A stretch of DNA of 17,970 nt, taken from positions 1-17,970 of the forward strand of contig JAFGBE010000017.1 of the NCBI GenBank assembly GCA_016933315.1. Reading direction: 5' to 3'. Positions 5,033-13,039 of the stretch are shown here, in pieces. The number at the start of each line of letters is the position of its first letter. Position 1 is the stretch's first letter. The notes below the pieces were generated by a model. It ran no database searches. It saw nothing but the letters and a program-made list of their open reading frames with translations, and was not told the origin of the DNA. The position numbers and the translations under genes were made by a program. This DNA is from Candidatus Auribacterota bacterium (GTDB lineage: Bacteria; Auribacterota; UBA6266).

Positions 5033-6523
5033 ATGACAAAAAAGCTGGACATAAACTGTATTCAGAAAAGCGATCTTTTGAAATTAATAGAAACCGGAGA
5101 AATTATCAATTCATCTCTGAACCTGCCTGAAGTGCTGGAAAAAGTGCTTCAAACGGCCTGTTCGGTTTTGGATTCCGAAGCCAGTTCGGTAATTCTCCTT
5201 GAACAGAATTCAAATTACCTTGTCTTTAAAACCGCCACAGGAGAGAAAGCCGAAGAAATCAAAAACGTCAGGATGAAAACAGGACAGGGAATCGCCGGAT
5301 GGGTAATAAATAATGAAAAACCGACCATCTCAAACAATGTAGAAGACGACAAAAGATGGTTCAGGGAAATAAGCAGGATTATCAATTATCCCACCCGTTC
5401 CATAATCTGCGCTCCCGTACAGGTACGGCAAAAAATAATCGGCGCGATAGAAGTAATAAACAAAAAAACCGGAGAGTTCAGCACAAAAGACCTTTCGCTT
5501 CTGATGCTCTTTTCAAACCAGGCGGCAATAGCTATTGAGAACGCGAAACTTCACAAGGAAGCCGGGCTGGAAATAAAAAACCTGAAATCGCAGATTACAA
5601 AACCCTTTAAAATCATAGGGAGCAGCCCCCAGATACAAAAATTGTTTGATTTAATAGAAACTGTTTCAAAAACAGAATCGACCGTATTAATGAGAGGAGA
5701 AAGCGGCACAGGCAAAGAGCTTGCTTCGAGGCTTATACATTCTAAAAGCATGAGAAACGGGTATCCGTTCACATGCATTAACTGCTCGGCGCTTCCGGAA
5801 ACACTCCTGGAAAGCGAGCTCTTCGGGCACGAAAAAGGTTCTTTCACAGGAGCAATAGCGCGGAAACCCGGCAGGTTTGAAATCTCTAATAAAGGGACTG
5901 TTTTCCTTGATGAAATAGGGACTCTCTCCCAGCAGATACAGGTTAAACTGTTAAGGGTCCTGCAGGAAGGCGAATTTGAAAGGGTCGGCGGGACAGAGAC
6001 AATAAAAGCCGATGTAAGGATTATTGCAGCAACAAACGAAAATTTAGAAAAAGCCATATCCGAAGGGAGATTCAGGGAAGATTTATACTACAGGTTAAAA
6101 GTCATTGAAATATTCATACCTCCCTTAAGGGACAGGAAGGAAGATATCCCCGAATTGGTAAAATATTTCATTGAAGAACAAAAAAAAGCGATGGGAAAAG
6201 TCATAAGTTCGATTGAGCCGAAGGCAATCGAACTCCTGATTTCCTACGAATGGCCGGGGAACATCCGGGAACTGAAAAACACAATAGAACGGGCAATGGT
6301 ACTGGGAAAATCGGATGTGCTGAGAGCCGAAGACCTTCCCTCCGAGATAAAAAGCAGGAGCATCCCCGCAATTAGTGAATTCTCGTTAAAATCGGCAGAA
6401 AAAAACCATATCGAAAAAGTTCTGAGGTATTCACATCACAATAAAAGTAATGCGGCCAGGCTTCTCGGGATATCCCGGAACCGGCTTGACAGGAAAATCA
6501 AAGAGTATAAAATGGCAACCTGA
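5033..6523 (+). CDS. Sigma-54-dependent transcriptional activator (GAF, AAA+, Fis-type HTH)
   Basis: A 496-residue bacterial enhancer-binding protein, probably the activator of the divergent envelope operon. Residues about 16-176 form a GAF sensor domain, and no phosphoacceptor receiver is present, so control is likely by a small ligand or partner protein. The AAA+ domain (about 190-420) has Walker A GESGTGKE (222-229), the sigma-54 contact loop as GSFTGA (269-274, Ser for the usual Ala), Walker B GTVFLDEIG (288-296), arginine fingers in GRFREDLYYRL (345-355), and GNIREL (409-414). Residues 469-491 are a Fis-type helix-turn-helix (NKSNAARLLGISRNRLDRKI). All ATPase motifs look intact. AGAGG (5022-5026) is 6 nt before the ATG. 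The layout resembles NifA-type proteins, but nothing nearby suggests nitrogen fixation. The ligand is unknown. Confidence 0.93.
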   Translation: MTKKLDINCIQKSDLLKLIETGEIINSSLNLPEVLEKVLQTACSVLDSEASSVILLEQNSNYLVFKTATGEKAEEIKNVRMKTGQGIAGWVINNEKPTISNNVEDDKRWFREISRIINYPTRSIICAPVQVRQKIIGAIEVINKKTGEFSTKDLSLLMLFSNQAAIAIENAKLHKEAGLEIKNLKSQITKPFKIIGSSPQIQKLFDLIETVSKTESTVLMRGESGTGKELASRLIHSKSMRNGYPFTCINCSALPETLLESELFGHEKGSFTGAIARKPGRFEISNKGTVFLDEIGTLSQQIQVKLLRVLQEGEFERVGGTETIKADVRIIAATNENLEKAISEGRFREDLYYRLKVIEIFIPPLRDRKEDIPELVKYFIEEQKKAMGKVISSIEPKAIELLISYEWPGNIRELKNTIERAMVLGKSDVLRAEDLPSEIKSRSIPAISEFSLKSAEKNHIEKVLRYSHHNKSNAARLLGISRNRLDRKIKEYKMAT

Positions 6524-6540
6524 TCACAATAAAAATTTAC

Positions 6541-6570
6541 TTTACAAGCAGTTATTAATGTGGCAATAAT
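6541..6570 (+). promoter_or_regulatory. Possible sigma-70 promoter for glmS
   Basis: In the 79-bp gap before glmS, TTTACA (6541-6546) and AATAAT (6565-6570) stand 18 bp apart, each matching five of six consensus bases. Transcription would start near 6577, giving a leader of about 26 nt. The gap has no terminator, so read-through from the activator gene is also possible. It is too short for a glmS ribozyme. Confidence 0.35.
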
Positions 6571-6602
6571 CTCTCTTTATTCAAACAGTAAAAAGGACCG
6601 TT

Positions 6603-8429
6603 ATGTGCGGAATCATCGGATACATAGGCAAAGGAAACGTTAAGGATATTCTGGTCGAGGGATTAAAGCGCCTTGAATACCGGGGATACGATTCTTCCGG
6701 CATAGCAGTTATTAACAGGGGCCGGATTACCTGCACAAAAGCTGTCGGCAACATATCCAAGCTCGAAGAAAAGATAAGCGGGAAAAAGATGCCGGGGAAT
6801 GTCGGTATCGCACATACACGATGGGCTACCCACGGTTCGCCTATCTTAAAAAATGCCCACCCTCATATGGATATCCGGAACAGGATTGCGGTTGTTCATA
6901 ACGGTATAATAGAAAATTTTCAATACCTGAGAAATAAACTCACAAAAAAAGGGGTTCGTTTCAGAAGCGATACGGATACGGAGGTCCTGGCTCATCTGAT
7001 ATCCCAGAATTTCAAAGGCAACCTGTCCGAAGCTGTAAGGAACTCTTTAAAGCAGGTCGAAGGCACCTACGGCATAGCAGTAATATGTTCCGACACCCCG
7101 AATGAGATAGTGGCGGCAAAGAAAGGAAGCCCTCTTATAGTGGCCGTAGGCAAAGACGAGATGTTCGTAACTTCCGACCTTTCAGCCACCCTCAGGCATA
7201 CAAAAAAAATAATCCCTCTCGAAGACAACGAAATGGCGATCATAAGGCCTGATAACTATGAGATAAAAGATATAGAAAACGTCCCTGTCTTAAAAAAGAT
7301 AGAAGAGGTTTCCTGGAACATAGATATGATAGAAAAGGGCGGTTACAGGCATTTTATGCTCAAGGAAATACATGAACAGCCTGAGTCCATAACCAATTCC
7401 ATGAGAGGCCGCATAGACGAAGCCCTCTCAAGTTCCAGGCTGGGAGGTCTTCTTGTTTTCGGAAATAAACTGAAAAAAGTGGAAAAAATCATTATTTCCG
7501 CATGCGGCACCTCCTGGCACGCGGGATTAATCGGCGAATATATGATAGAAGACCTGGCCAGGATACCGGTCGAAGTCGAGTACGCATCCGAATTCAGGTA
7601 CAGGAACCCCATATTGAACGAAAAAACGCTCATCATCGCGGTAAGCCAGTCAGGGGAAACCGCCGACACCCTGGCCGCAATGCGGGAAGCAAAAATAAAG
7701 AATTCCATTATTATGGGTATTTGCAATGTAGTAGGCTCATCGATTGCGCGTGAATCGGACGGGGGGATATACCTGCATGCCGGACCTGAAATAGGCGTGG
7801 CATCAACAAAAGCGTTTACCTCGCAGGTTACGGTCCTTCTTCTGCTCGCTCTTCACTTCGGGAGGATGAATGACCTTTCAAAATCAAAATCAAAAGAGAT
7901 AATAGATGAACTCAGGACAATACCTTCGAAAGTAGAAACTATTCTGAAAGAAGAAAATAAAATAAAAAAACTGGCAGAATTATATTTCAACAAAAACAAT
8001 TTCCTTTACCTGGGAAGAGGGTATAATTTCCCGACCGCGCTCGAAGGAGCTCTGAAGCTCAAAGAGATATCTTATATCCATGCCGAGGGTTACCCGGCGG
8101 CAGAAATGAAACACGGGCCCATCGCGCTGATAGACAAGGACATGCCGGTCGTAGTAATAGCAACATCCGACACCGTCTATGACAAAATAATATCAAATAT
8201 ACAGGAGATAAAAGCAAGAAACGGGAAAGTAATAGCCGTTGTCAATAAAGGCGACACAAAAATAAAGAAACTGGCCGACCATGTAATTTCCATACCCAAA
8301 ACTATGGAAATCCTCAGCCCCCTGCTTACAATAATCCCTATGCAGCTGCTTGCTTATCATATTGCGCTAAAGAGGGGATGTAATGTTGACCAGCCCAGGA
8401 ACCTGGCCAAAAGCGTAACTGTCGAGTAG
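6603..8429 (+). CDS. glmS: Glutamine--fructose-6-phosphate aminotransferase (isomerizing)
   Basis: This 608-residue enzyme makes glucosamine-6-phosphate and glutamate from fructose-6-phosphate and glutamine, the first step toward UDP-GlcNAc. Length matches E. coli GlmS (609). The start MCGIIGYIG gives the N-terminal Cys2 nucleophile after Met removal, and LEYRGYDSSG, HTRWATHG and VHNGIIEN mark the glutaminase domain (to about 220). Two sugar-isomerase (SIS) domains follow, with CGTSWHAG, SQSGETADT and ASTKAFTSQ in the first, and LEGALKLKEISYIHAEGY and AAEMKHGPIALI in the second. It ends in the conserved PRNLAKSVTVE. AAGGA lies 5 nt before the ATG. It is convergent with nagA, 3 bp away, and catalyses the net opposite of NagB in the facing operon, so opposite control would avoid a futile cycle. 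Confidence 0.98.
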   Translation: MCGIIGYIGKGNVKDILVEGLKRLEYRGYDSSGIAVINRGRITCTKAVGNISKLEEKISGKKMPGNVGIAHTRWATHGSPILKNAHPHMDIRNRIAVVHNGIIENFQYLRNKLTKKGVRFRSDTDTEVLAHLISQNFKGNLSEAVRNSLKQVEGTYGIAVICSDTPNEIVAAKKGSPLIVAVGKDEMFVTSDLSATLRHTKKIIPLEDNEMAIIRPDNYEIKDIENVPVLKKIEEVSWNIDMIEKGGYRHFMLKEIHEQPESITNSMRGRIDEALSSSRLGGLLVFGNKLKKVEKIIISACGTSWHAGLIGEYMIEDLARIPVEVEYASEFRYRNPILNEKTLIIAVSQSGETADTLAAMREAKIKNSIIMGICNVVGSSIARESDGGIYLHAGPEIGVASTKAFTSQVTVLLLLALHFGRMNDLSKSKSKEIIDELRTIPSKVETILKEENKIKKLAELYFNKNNFLYLGRGYNFPTALEGALKLKEISYIHAEGYPAAEMKHGPIALIDKDMPVVVIATSDTVYDKIISNIQEIKARNGKVIAVVNKGDTKIKKLADHVISIPKTMEILSPLLTIIPMQLLAYHIALKRGCNVDQPRNLAKSVTVE

Positions 8430-8432
8430 CTT

Positions 8433-9629
8433 TCAAATAGCCGGCGATCGGAAAACAATCCTGCCTTCGACCATAGTCATAAGGACATCAAAGGACCTGT
8501 CTTTAAGGATAAGGATGTCCGCGTCTCTTTCAGGCAACAGGCTGCCCTTCCTGTCGGCAACACCTATAATTTTGGCAGGATTAAGCGAAGCCATTTTAAG
8601 GGCGTCATCTATGGTCACTCTTCCTGTATCAACTATATTCCTTACGGCTTTGTTCATCGTGAGGATACTCCCGGCAAACGTTCCGTCGGAAAGATGCGCA
8701 ACACCGTCTTCAATGTGAATTATCCTGCCGTCCGCTTTGAATTTTTTACCGGCAAGTCCGGCAAAACGGAGGGAATCCGTTATCAGAGCAAGCTTGTCCG
8801 GATGCTTTGATATTAAAAGCAAAGTAACAACTACGGGATGCACATGATGGAAATCCGCTATAAGCTCCGCGGTAACCTCATTGTTTATCAGCACGGTACC
8901 CATGACTCCCGGATCCCTGTGATGTATTCTTCTCATGGCATTGAAAATATGCGTCACATGATTTATTCCCGCATTGATTCCGTTAATAGTCTCTTCGTAA
9001 TTCGCATCTGAATGCCCAACCGCCGCCCTGATATGAAACTTCCTGCAGGTTTTAATTATATCTATAGCCCCCGGAAGTTCAGGAGCAATGGTGATCATCT
9101 TCAATGTATTCCCTGAATCTTTTATGAACTGCAAAAACTCGCCGATATCCGGCTTTCTGAAAAACTTCTTCTTTAACGCGCCGCTTCTCCTCGGGTTTAA
9201 ATAAGGCCCTTCCAGATGCGACCCGAGTATGACGGCTCCTTTATCGAAACCTTCCTCCATCAGCTTTCTAACCGTCTTTAAACGTTCTGAGATTACCTTT
9301 TTGCTGTGCGGATATATCGTTACAAGCATTGATGTCGTCCCGAACCGGGCATGGGCCTTCGATATTTTCCTCAGTGAATTGATGCTGCTGTCGGAAGTGT
9401 CTCCCCCTCCGCCGCCGTGACAATGGATATCGATAAAACCCGGAACAACCAGGTTGAGTTTCGCATCTATGACTTTTGCCCTTCGGGGAAGAAACTTCAA
9501 ATGGGCTTTATCAAGCACATCAATTATTTTACCGTTCTTGATGACCACGGCACCGCCGTTGATAAACATTCTCGACGTAAATATTCTTCCGTTTTTTATT
9601 ACACAACAAGGATTTCTATCCATAATCAT
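8433..9629 (-). CDS. nagA: N-acetylglucosamine-6-phosphate deacetylase
   Basis: This 398-residue amidohydrolase removes the acetyl group from GlcNAc-6-phosphate, giving glucosamine-6-phosphate for NagB. The TIM-barrel metal site is visible: GFIDIHCHGGGGGD (His69, His71), GSHLEGPYLNPRRSGA (Glu140), AAVGHSDANYEE (His206), HVTHIFNAM (His227), and the catalytic aspartate in LITDSL (Asp285). The extra HxH near the N-terminus is like Bacillus NagA rather than the E. coli form. The ATG at 9629 overlaps the preceding stop as ATGA. An ATG two codons on (9623) has a better placed GGGTGA, so the true start could be either. It is the last gene of the amino-sugar operon and its stop faces that of glmS. 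Confidence 0.95.
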   Translation of the reverse strand: MIMDRNPCCVIKNGRIFTSRMFINGGAVVIKNGKIIDVLDKAHLKFLPRRAKVIDAKLNLVVPGFIDIHCHGGGGGDTSDSSINSLRKISKAHARFGTTSMLVTIYPHSKKVISERLKTVRKLMEEGFDKGAVILGSHLEGPYLNPRRSGALKKKFFRKPDIGEFLQFIKDSGNTLKMITIAPELPGAIDIIKTCRKFHIRAAVGHSDANYEETINGINAGINHVTHIFNAMRRIHHRDPGVMGTVLINNEVTAELIADFHHVHPVVVTLLLISKHPDKLALITDSLRFAGLAGKKFKADGRIIHIEDGVAHLSDGTFAGSILTMNKAVRNIVDTGRVTIDDALKMASLNPAKIIGVADRKGSLLPERDADILILKDRSFDVLMTMVEGRIVFRSPAI

Positions 9630-10903
9630 TCACCCAGGCTCAGATCGCCTTCTATTCTTGTCAATACTCTTTCTTTCTCCGTCAATTTATAAAGATATCT
9701 GAAAAGTTCTTTCTGCGCATTCGTCAATTCCACTTTTCTCCGGGCCATGACTCTCTCAGCCACCTTCAGCGCTTTATCGGGCTGGTAAACCACAAAAGCG
9801 CCGCTCGCGCCCCAGGTAAAAGACGGCACAAATTTCGGCGGCAACTGAGCCCCGAAGATATTAACGTTGATACCCACCACGGTCCCCGTATTAAACATGG
9901 AGTTTATACCGGTCTTCGAATGGTCGCCCATTGTCAGGCCTACAAACATTTCCCCCGTATCAACAAATTTCCCGTTCACATAAACCCGCACGTTGCTGTA
10001 ATTATTCTTCAAGTCGCTGTCATTAGTATCAGCCGCAATATTGCACCACTGCCCGATATAAGCATGCCCGAGGAAACCTTCATGCTGCTTATTCGAATAA
10101 GAGTGTATTATCGATTCTTCAATTTCGCCTCCGGCTTTACATACTTCGCCGATGCTTGTCCCCTCGTAAATCTTTGCGCCGATTTTGACGGTACACTTGT
10201 CCCCTATATATGACGGCCCTTCTATAACGGCATTGGGAAGGATTTTCACGCCTTTCCCTATATATATAGGACCTCCCTCGGCATCCAGGACAACTCCCGG
10301 CTTGATAACGGCGCCTTTGTCGATAAAAATATCCTTTCTGTTAATCAGATGGACACCTTCAAAAACTTTTCCCAGTATCCTGCCCTTGCCGGCTATGTCC
10401 TTAAAATCGATTCTGATCTGCCCGGCATTGGCCTTAATAAATTCCCAGCTGTAGTTAAACAGTTTGCCGTCCGCCGCTTCACGGCACGGGACACGAAGCT
10501 TCAATACCCGCAACGCCTCGCCGCTAATAATATTTTTCGAAGTCATTATGCCGGCATTTTCCCTTCCCAGCCTTGCATATAGAATAGAATTTTCACTGAA
10601 AACAACTTCTTCCTTGCCGGCAAAAGCGATTGTTTTATTCAACAGCAGCCTGCCGTTGATAAAAAGGGTCGCGCCCTGAGGATACTTTGCGGGATTAACT
10701 CTGTATTTATGTTTTTCCTTCAAGGTATCGGCCAAGTAATCGCGGCATAAAAGGATGATATCAGACCCCGGATATTTCCTGATTATCTTATCCATCAATA
10801 AATCAATCCCGCATCTTAATTCATAAACCGGCCTCATGTAAACCAGCGGCAAAAGGTTTACATAATTCGCGTCCTCAAATATACAAATATTGGCTTTGTT
10901 CAT
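9626..10903 (-). CDS. GlmU-like UDP-GlcNAc diphosphorylase / acetyltransferase (alternate bacterial type)
   Basis: A 425-residue protein of the alternate GlmU family common in Bacteroidota. Residues 1-170 are a divergent sugar-phosphate nucleotidyltransferase-like domain: it opens IFEDANYVNLLPL, then RPVYELRCGI (24-33), in place of the GxGTRM loop of standard GlmU. Residues about 180-370 are a left-handed beta-helix of hexapeptide repeats (IFIDKGAVIKPGVV, IGKGVKILPNAVIEG, IGDKCTVKIGAKIYEG), with the family signature HEGFLGHAYIG and NDSDLKNNY. The expected reactions are acetylation of glucosamine-1-phosphate and UTP-dependent conversion of GlcNAc-1-phosphate to UDP-GlcNAc. I choose the ATG at 10903, with AGGGG 10 nt upstream; a GTG three codons earlier would leave almost no spacing. 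It lies 18 nt after nagB. Here it may use GlcNAc-1-phosphate coming from the GH94 enzyme; that is inference. Confidence 0.85.
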   Translation of the reverse strand: MNKANICIFEDANYVNLLPLVYMRPVYELRCGIDLLMDKIIRKYPGSDIILLCRDYLADTLKEKHKYRVNPAKYPQGATLFINGRLLLNKTIAFAGKEEVVFSENSILYARLGRENAGIMTSKNIISGEALRVLKLRVPCREAADGKLFNYSWEFIKANAGQIRIDFKDIAGKGRILGKVFEGVHLINRKDIFIDKGAVIKPGVVLDAEGGPIYIGKGVKILPNAVIEGPSYIGDKCTVKIGAKIYEGTSIGEVCKAGGEIEESIIHSYSNKQHEGFLGHAYIGQWCNIAADTNDSDLKNNYSNVRVYVNGKFVDTGEMFVGLTMGDHSKTGINSMFNTGTVVGINVNIFGAQLPPKFVPSFTWGASGAFVVYQPDKALKVAERVMARRKVELTNAQKELFRYLYKLTEKERVLTRIEGDLSLGE

Positions 10904-10921
10904 GGTATCCACACCCCTGTT

Positions 10922-11656
10922 TTATTTTCCCCCCAGCAAAGAAGCTGCCTCCCTGTCCAGGACTACAACGGCATCAGGATGTTTCTGAATTATTGACGCC
11001 GGATATTTTTCCGAAACCGGAGCTTCAAGGCATTTCTTCACTATCAGACTTTTTTTAGCGCCGCTTACAAGCAGCAGAATTTTTCTGGCTTCCATTATAG
11101 TCCCGATTCCCATTGTAATGGCAAGCCTCGGCACATCATCCATGGAATTAAAAAACCTGGAATTGTCTTCTATAGTTTGGGGCGCTAACTTCTGAACCCT
11201 TGTTCTTGAGTCAAAAGCAGATCCGGGTTCATTAAAAGCTATATGGCCGTCTCCGCCGAGCCCTAATACCTGGATATCTATCCCGCCCGCCTTTTGTATT
11301 TTCTGTTCATACCATCTGCAATAAGCGTCTATATCAGACGCCTGCCCGTCAGGCACAAAAGTATTGGATTTTTCAATGTCAATGTGGTCAAAAAGGTTTT
11401 TTTCCATAAAATAACGGTAGCTCTGCGCATCTCCGGAAGAGAGACCCACATATTCATCGAGATTGAAACTTCTGCATTTTTTAAAGGAAATTATTCCTTC
11501 CTTATTCCTCTTTATAAGCTCTTTATAAAGGCCCAGGGGTGTTGAACCGGTTGCAAGACCCAGGACGATTGCGGGTTTTGCCCTGATTAATTTTTCCATT
11601 ATATCGGCCGCCTTGATGCTCAACTCGCTGTAATTCCCGCAGATTATCACTTTCAT
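10922..11656 (-). CDS. nagB: Glucosamine-6-phosphate deaminase
   Basis: This 244-residue enzyme converts glucosamine-6-phosphate to fructose-6-phosphate and ammonia, linking amino sugars to glycolysis. Length matches the short Bacillus type (about 242) rather than E. coli (266). The phosphate loop LATGSTP (34-40), NLDEYVGL (Asp67) and LGLGGDGHIAFNEPGS (Asp136, His138, Glu143) carry the catalytic residues, at a constant offset of five from E. coli Asp72, Asp141, His143 and Glu148. The C-terminal tail that takes part in allosteric activation of the E. coli enzyme is missing, so it is probably not regulated that way. The ribosome binding site is weak (CAGG), which may make it depend on translation of the mutase gene 19 nt upstream. 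Confidence 0.96.
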   Translation of the reverse strand: MKVIICGNYSELSIKAADIMEKLIRAKPAIVLGLATGSTPLGLYKELIKRNKEGIISFKKCRSFNLDEYVGLSSGDAQSYRYFMEKNLFDHIDIEKSNTFVPDGQASDIDAYCRWYEQKIQKAGGIDIQVLGLGGDGHIAFNEPGSAFDSRTRVQKLAPQTIEDNSRFFNSMDDVPRLAITMGIGTIMEARKILLLVSGAKKSLIVKKCLEAPVSEKYPASIIQKHPDAVVVLDREAASLLGGK

Positions 11657-11675
11657 AGCCGGCCTGCTTTCTCAA

Positions 11676-13028
11676 TCATATAAGTTCTTCTATCTTACCT
11701 GAAATCTCGTTTTGAAGCTTTACAGCTTCTTCCCTGCTTTGCGCTTCCGAATATATCCTTATTATAGGTTCCGTATTCGAGGCTCTTACCTGTACCCAGG
11801 ATTTTTTCCTGATAATCTTTAACCCGTCTGTTTCATCCACATCCTCGGTTTTGAGCAGTCCTTTCAGCCTGGATAAAACAGCAGCCGGATCAAATCCGGA
11901 AACAGCCTTCTTTCTTTTCACCATAAAATACGCGGGCATTTTTTTCATGTTCTCAGAAAGAGTCTTCCCGGATTCAACCAGATATTGAAGCGCCAGCGCT
12001 GAGGCAACAGGGGCATCTCTTCCCAGATGGACATCGGGCAGTATAACCCCGCCGTTTCCTTCCCCTCCGATCACGGAAGCGTTTTTTTTCATTTCGCTGG
12101 CAACATTAATCTCGCCGACTTTTGTCCTCACCACTTCACACCCGCAAGCGCCTGCAATATCATCTATAGCCATCGATGTGGAAACATTTACGGTAACTTT
12201 TCCCTTTTTCCGGGACAATATCATCTTAACCGCAATCGCAAGAGTGTTCTCTTCGCCTATGGGATTGCCCTTCTCATCAACAATAGCGCACCTGTCAGCA
12301 TCAGGATCAACCGCAATTCCGATATCCGCCTTGTTTTTTACGACTTCGCCGGATAAAGCCCTGAGATTCTCCGGCAGGGGCTCTGGTTCATGGGCAAAAT
12401 GTCCGTCGGGCTCGCCATTGATCAGAACAACCTCACAGCCAAGCTTTCTCAGGAGTTCCGGCATAATCACCGCGCCGGCGCCATTGACAGGATCAACTAC
12501 GACCTTAAAATTTCTTTTTTGTATCTTTCCCTTATCGATATAAGGGATAGCCAGCACTTTGCTTATATGGACATCAACAGCAGTAACATTCTCCTTCAAT
12601 TTCCCTATATTCATATACCCCGAATAACTGAATTTACCGCTATCCGCAAGTTGTTTCAATTTTTCTATAACATCGCCTTCTATAAATAACCCGTCGGGAG
12701 ACATAAATTTCAACCCGTTCCACATTGCGGGATTGTGGCTGGCGGTAATTTCTATCCCGCCGGCTGCTCCCAGCTGCTCCGTCATTATCTGCACTGTAGG
12801 GGTCGGGGTTATACCCAGGTCAATCACATCACAACCGGTTGAAATCAGGCCGGAAATAACCGCATATTTCAGCGCCTGCCCGCTTACCCTGGAATCCCTG
12901 CCGACAACGACTGCGCCTCCTTTTATCATATGCCCGAAAGCAGCGCTGTATTTAAGCGCGATCTCCGGATTCAGAGATTCCCCGAATATGCCCCTGAGAC
13001 CGGAAACGCTTACGATAAGATCCGTCAT
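11676..13028 (-). CDS. glmM: Phosphohexosamine mutase, archaeal/Bacteroidota GlmM type
   Basis: This 450-residue alpha-D-phosphohexomutase has all four standard sites: active-site serine in TASHNP (Ser97), metal loop DPDADR (241-246), sugar loop GEGNGG (322-327), and phosphate loop RASNTEP (415-421). Classical bacterial GlmM has a GExSGH sugar loop and RxSGTEP; GEGNGG with SNTEP is the form in archaeal and Bacteroidota phosphoglucosamine mutases. The family interconverts glucosamine-6-P and -1-P. In this operon, next to a GH94 phosphorylase and nagA, it could instead or also convert GlcNAc-1-P to GlcNAc-6-P, as suggested for the mutase beside the GH94 gene in the Vibrio chitin cluster. Sequence alone does not fix the substrate, and activity on mannose or glucose phosphates is possible. 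AAGGA precedes the ATG; it lies 11 nt after the ROK gene. Confidence 0.85.
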   Translation of the reverse strand: MTDLIVSVSGLRGIFGESLNPEIALKYSAAFGHMIKGGAVVVGRDSRVSGQALKYAVISGLISTGCDVIDLGITPTPTVQIMTEQLGAAGGIEITASHNPAMWNGLKFMSPDGLFIEGDVIEKLKQLADSGKFSYSGYMNIGKLKENVTAVDVHISKVLAIPYIDKGKIQKRNFKVVVDPVNGAGAVIMPELLRKLGCEVVLINGEPDGHFAHEPEPLPENLRALSGEVVKNKADIGIAVDPDADRCAIVDEKGNPIGEENTLAIAVKMILSRKKGKVTVNVSTSMAIDDIAGACGCEVVRTKVGEINVASEMKKNASVIGGEGNGGVILPDVHLGRDAPVASALALQYLVESGKTLSENMKKMPAYFMVKRKKAVSGFDPAAVLSRLKGLLKTEDVDETDGLKIIRKKSWVQVRASNTEPIIRIYSEAQSREEAVKLQNEISGKIEELI

Positions 13029-13039
13029 AATATTTTTCC

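Noticed and set aside
4852..5052. 66-residue open frame on the minus strand across the divergent intergenic region
   Set aside because: It overlaps the activator's start and its binding-site cluster, has AT-driven composition (runs of Phe, Tyr, Ile), and has no convincing ribosome binding site.
6561..6578. TGGCAAT sequence before glmS resembling a -24 element
   Set aside because: The expected TTGC at the -12 position is absent (TC at the GC position).
6524..6602. glmS ribozyme/riboswitch
   Set aside because: The gap is only 79 bp, far shorter than the ribozyme, and no matching core is seen.
8425..8460. Bidirectional terminator between glmS and nagA
   Set aside because: No stable hairpin with a U-run is present in or around the 3-bp gap.
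12178..12543. Long open frames on the plus strand opposite glmM, and similar ones opposite nagA, ROK and GH94
   Set aside because: They are antisense shadows of well-recognised genes, with low-likelihood composition (many Ser, Pro, Thr) and no ribosome binding sites.
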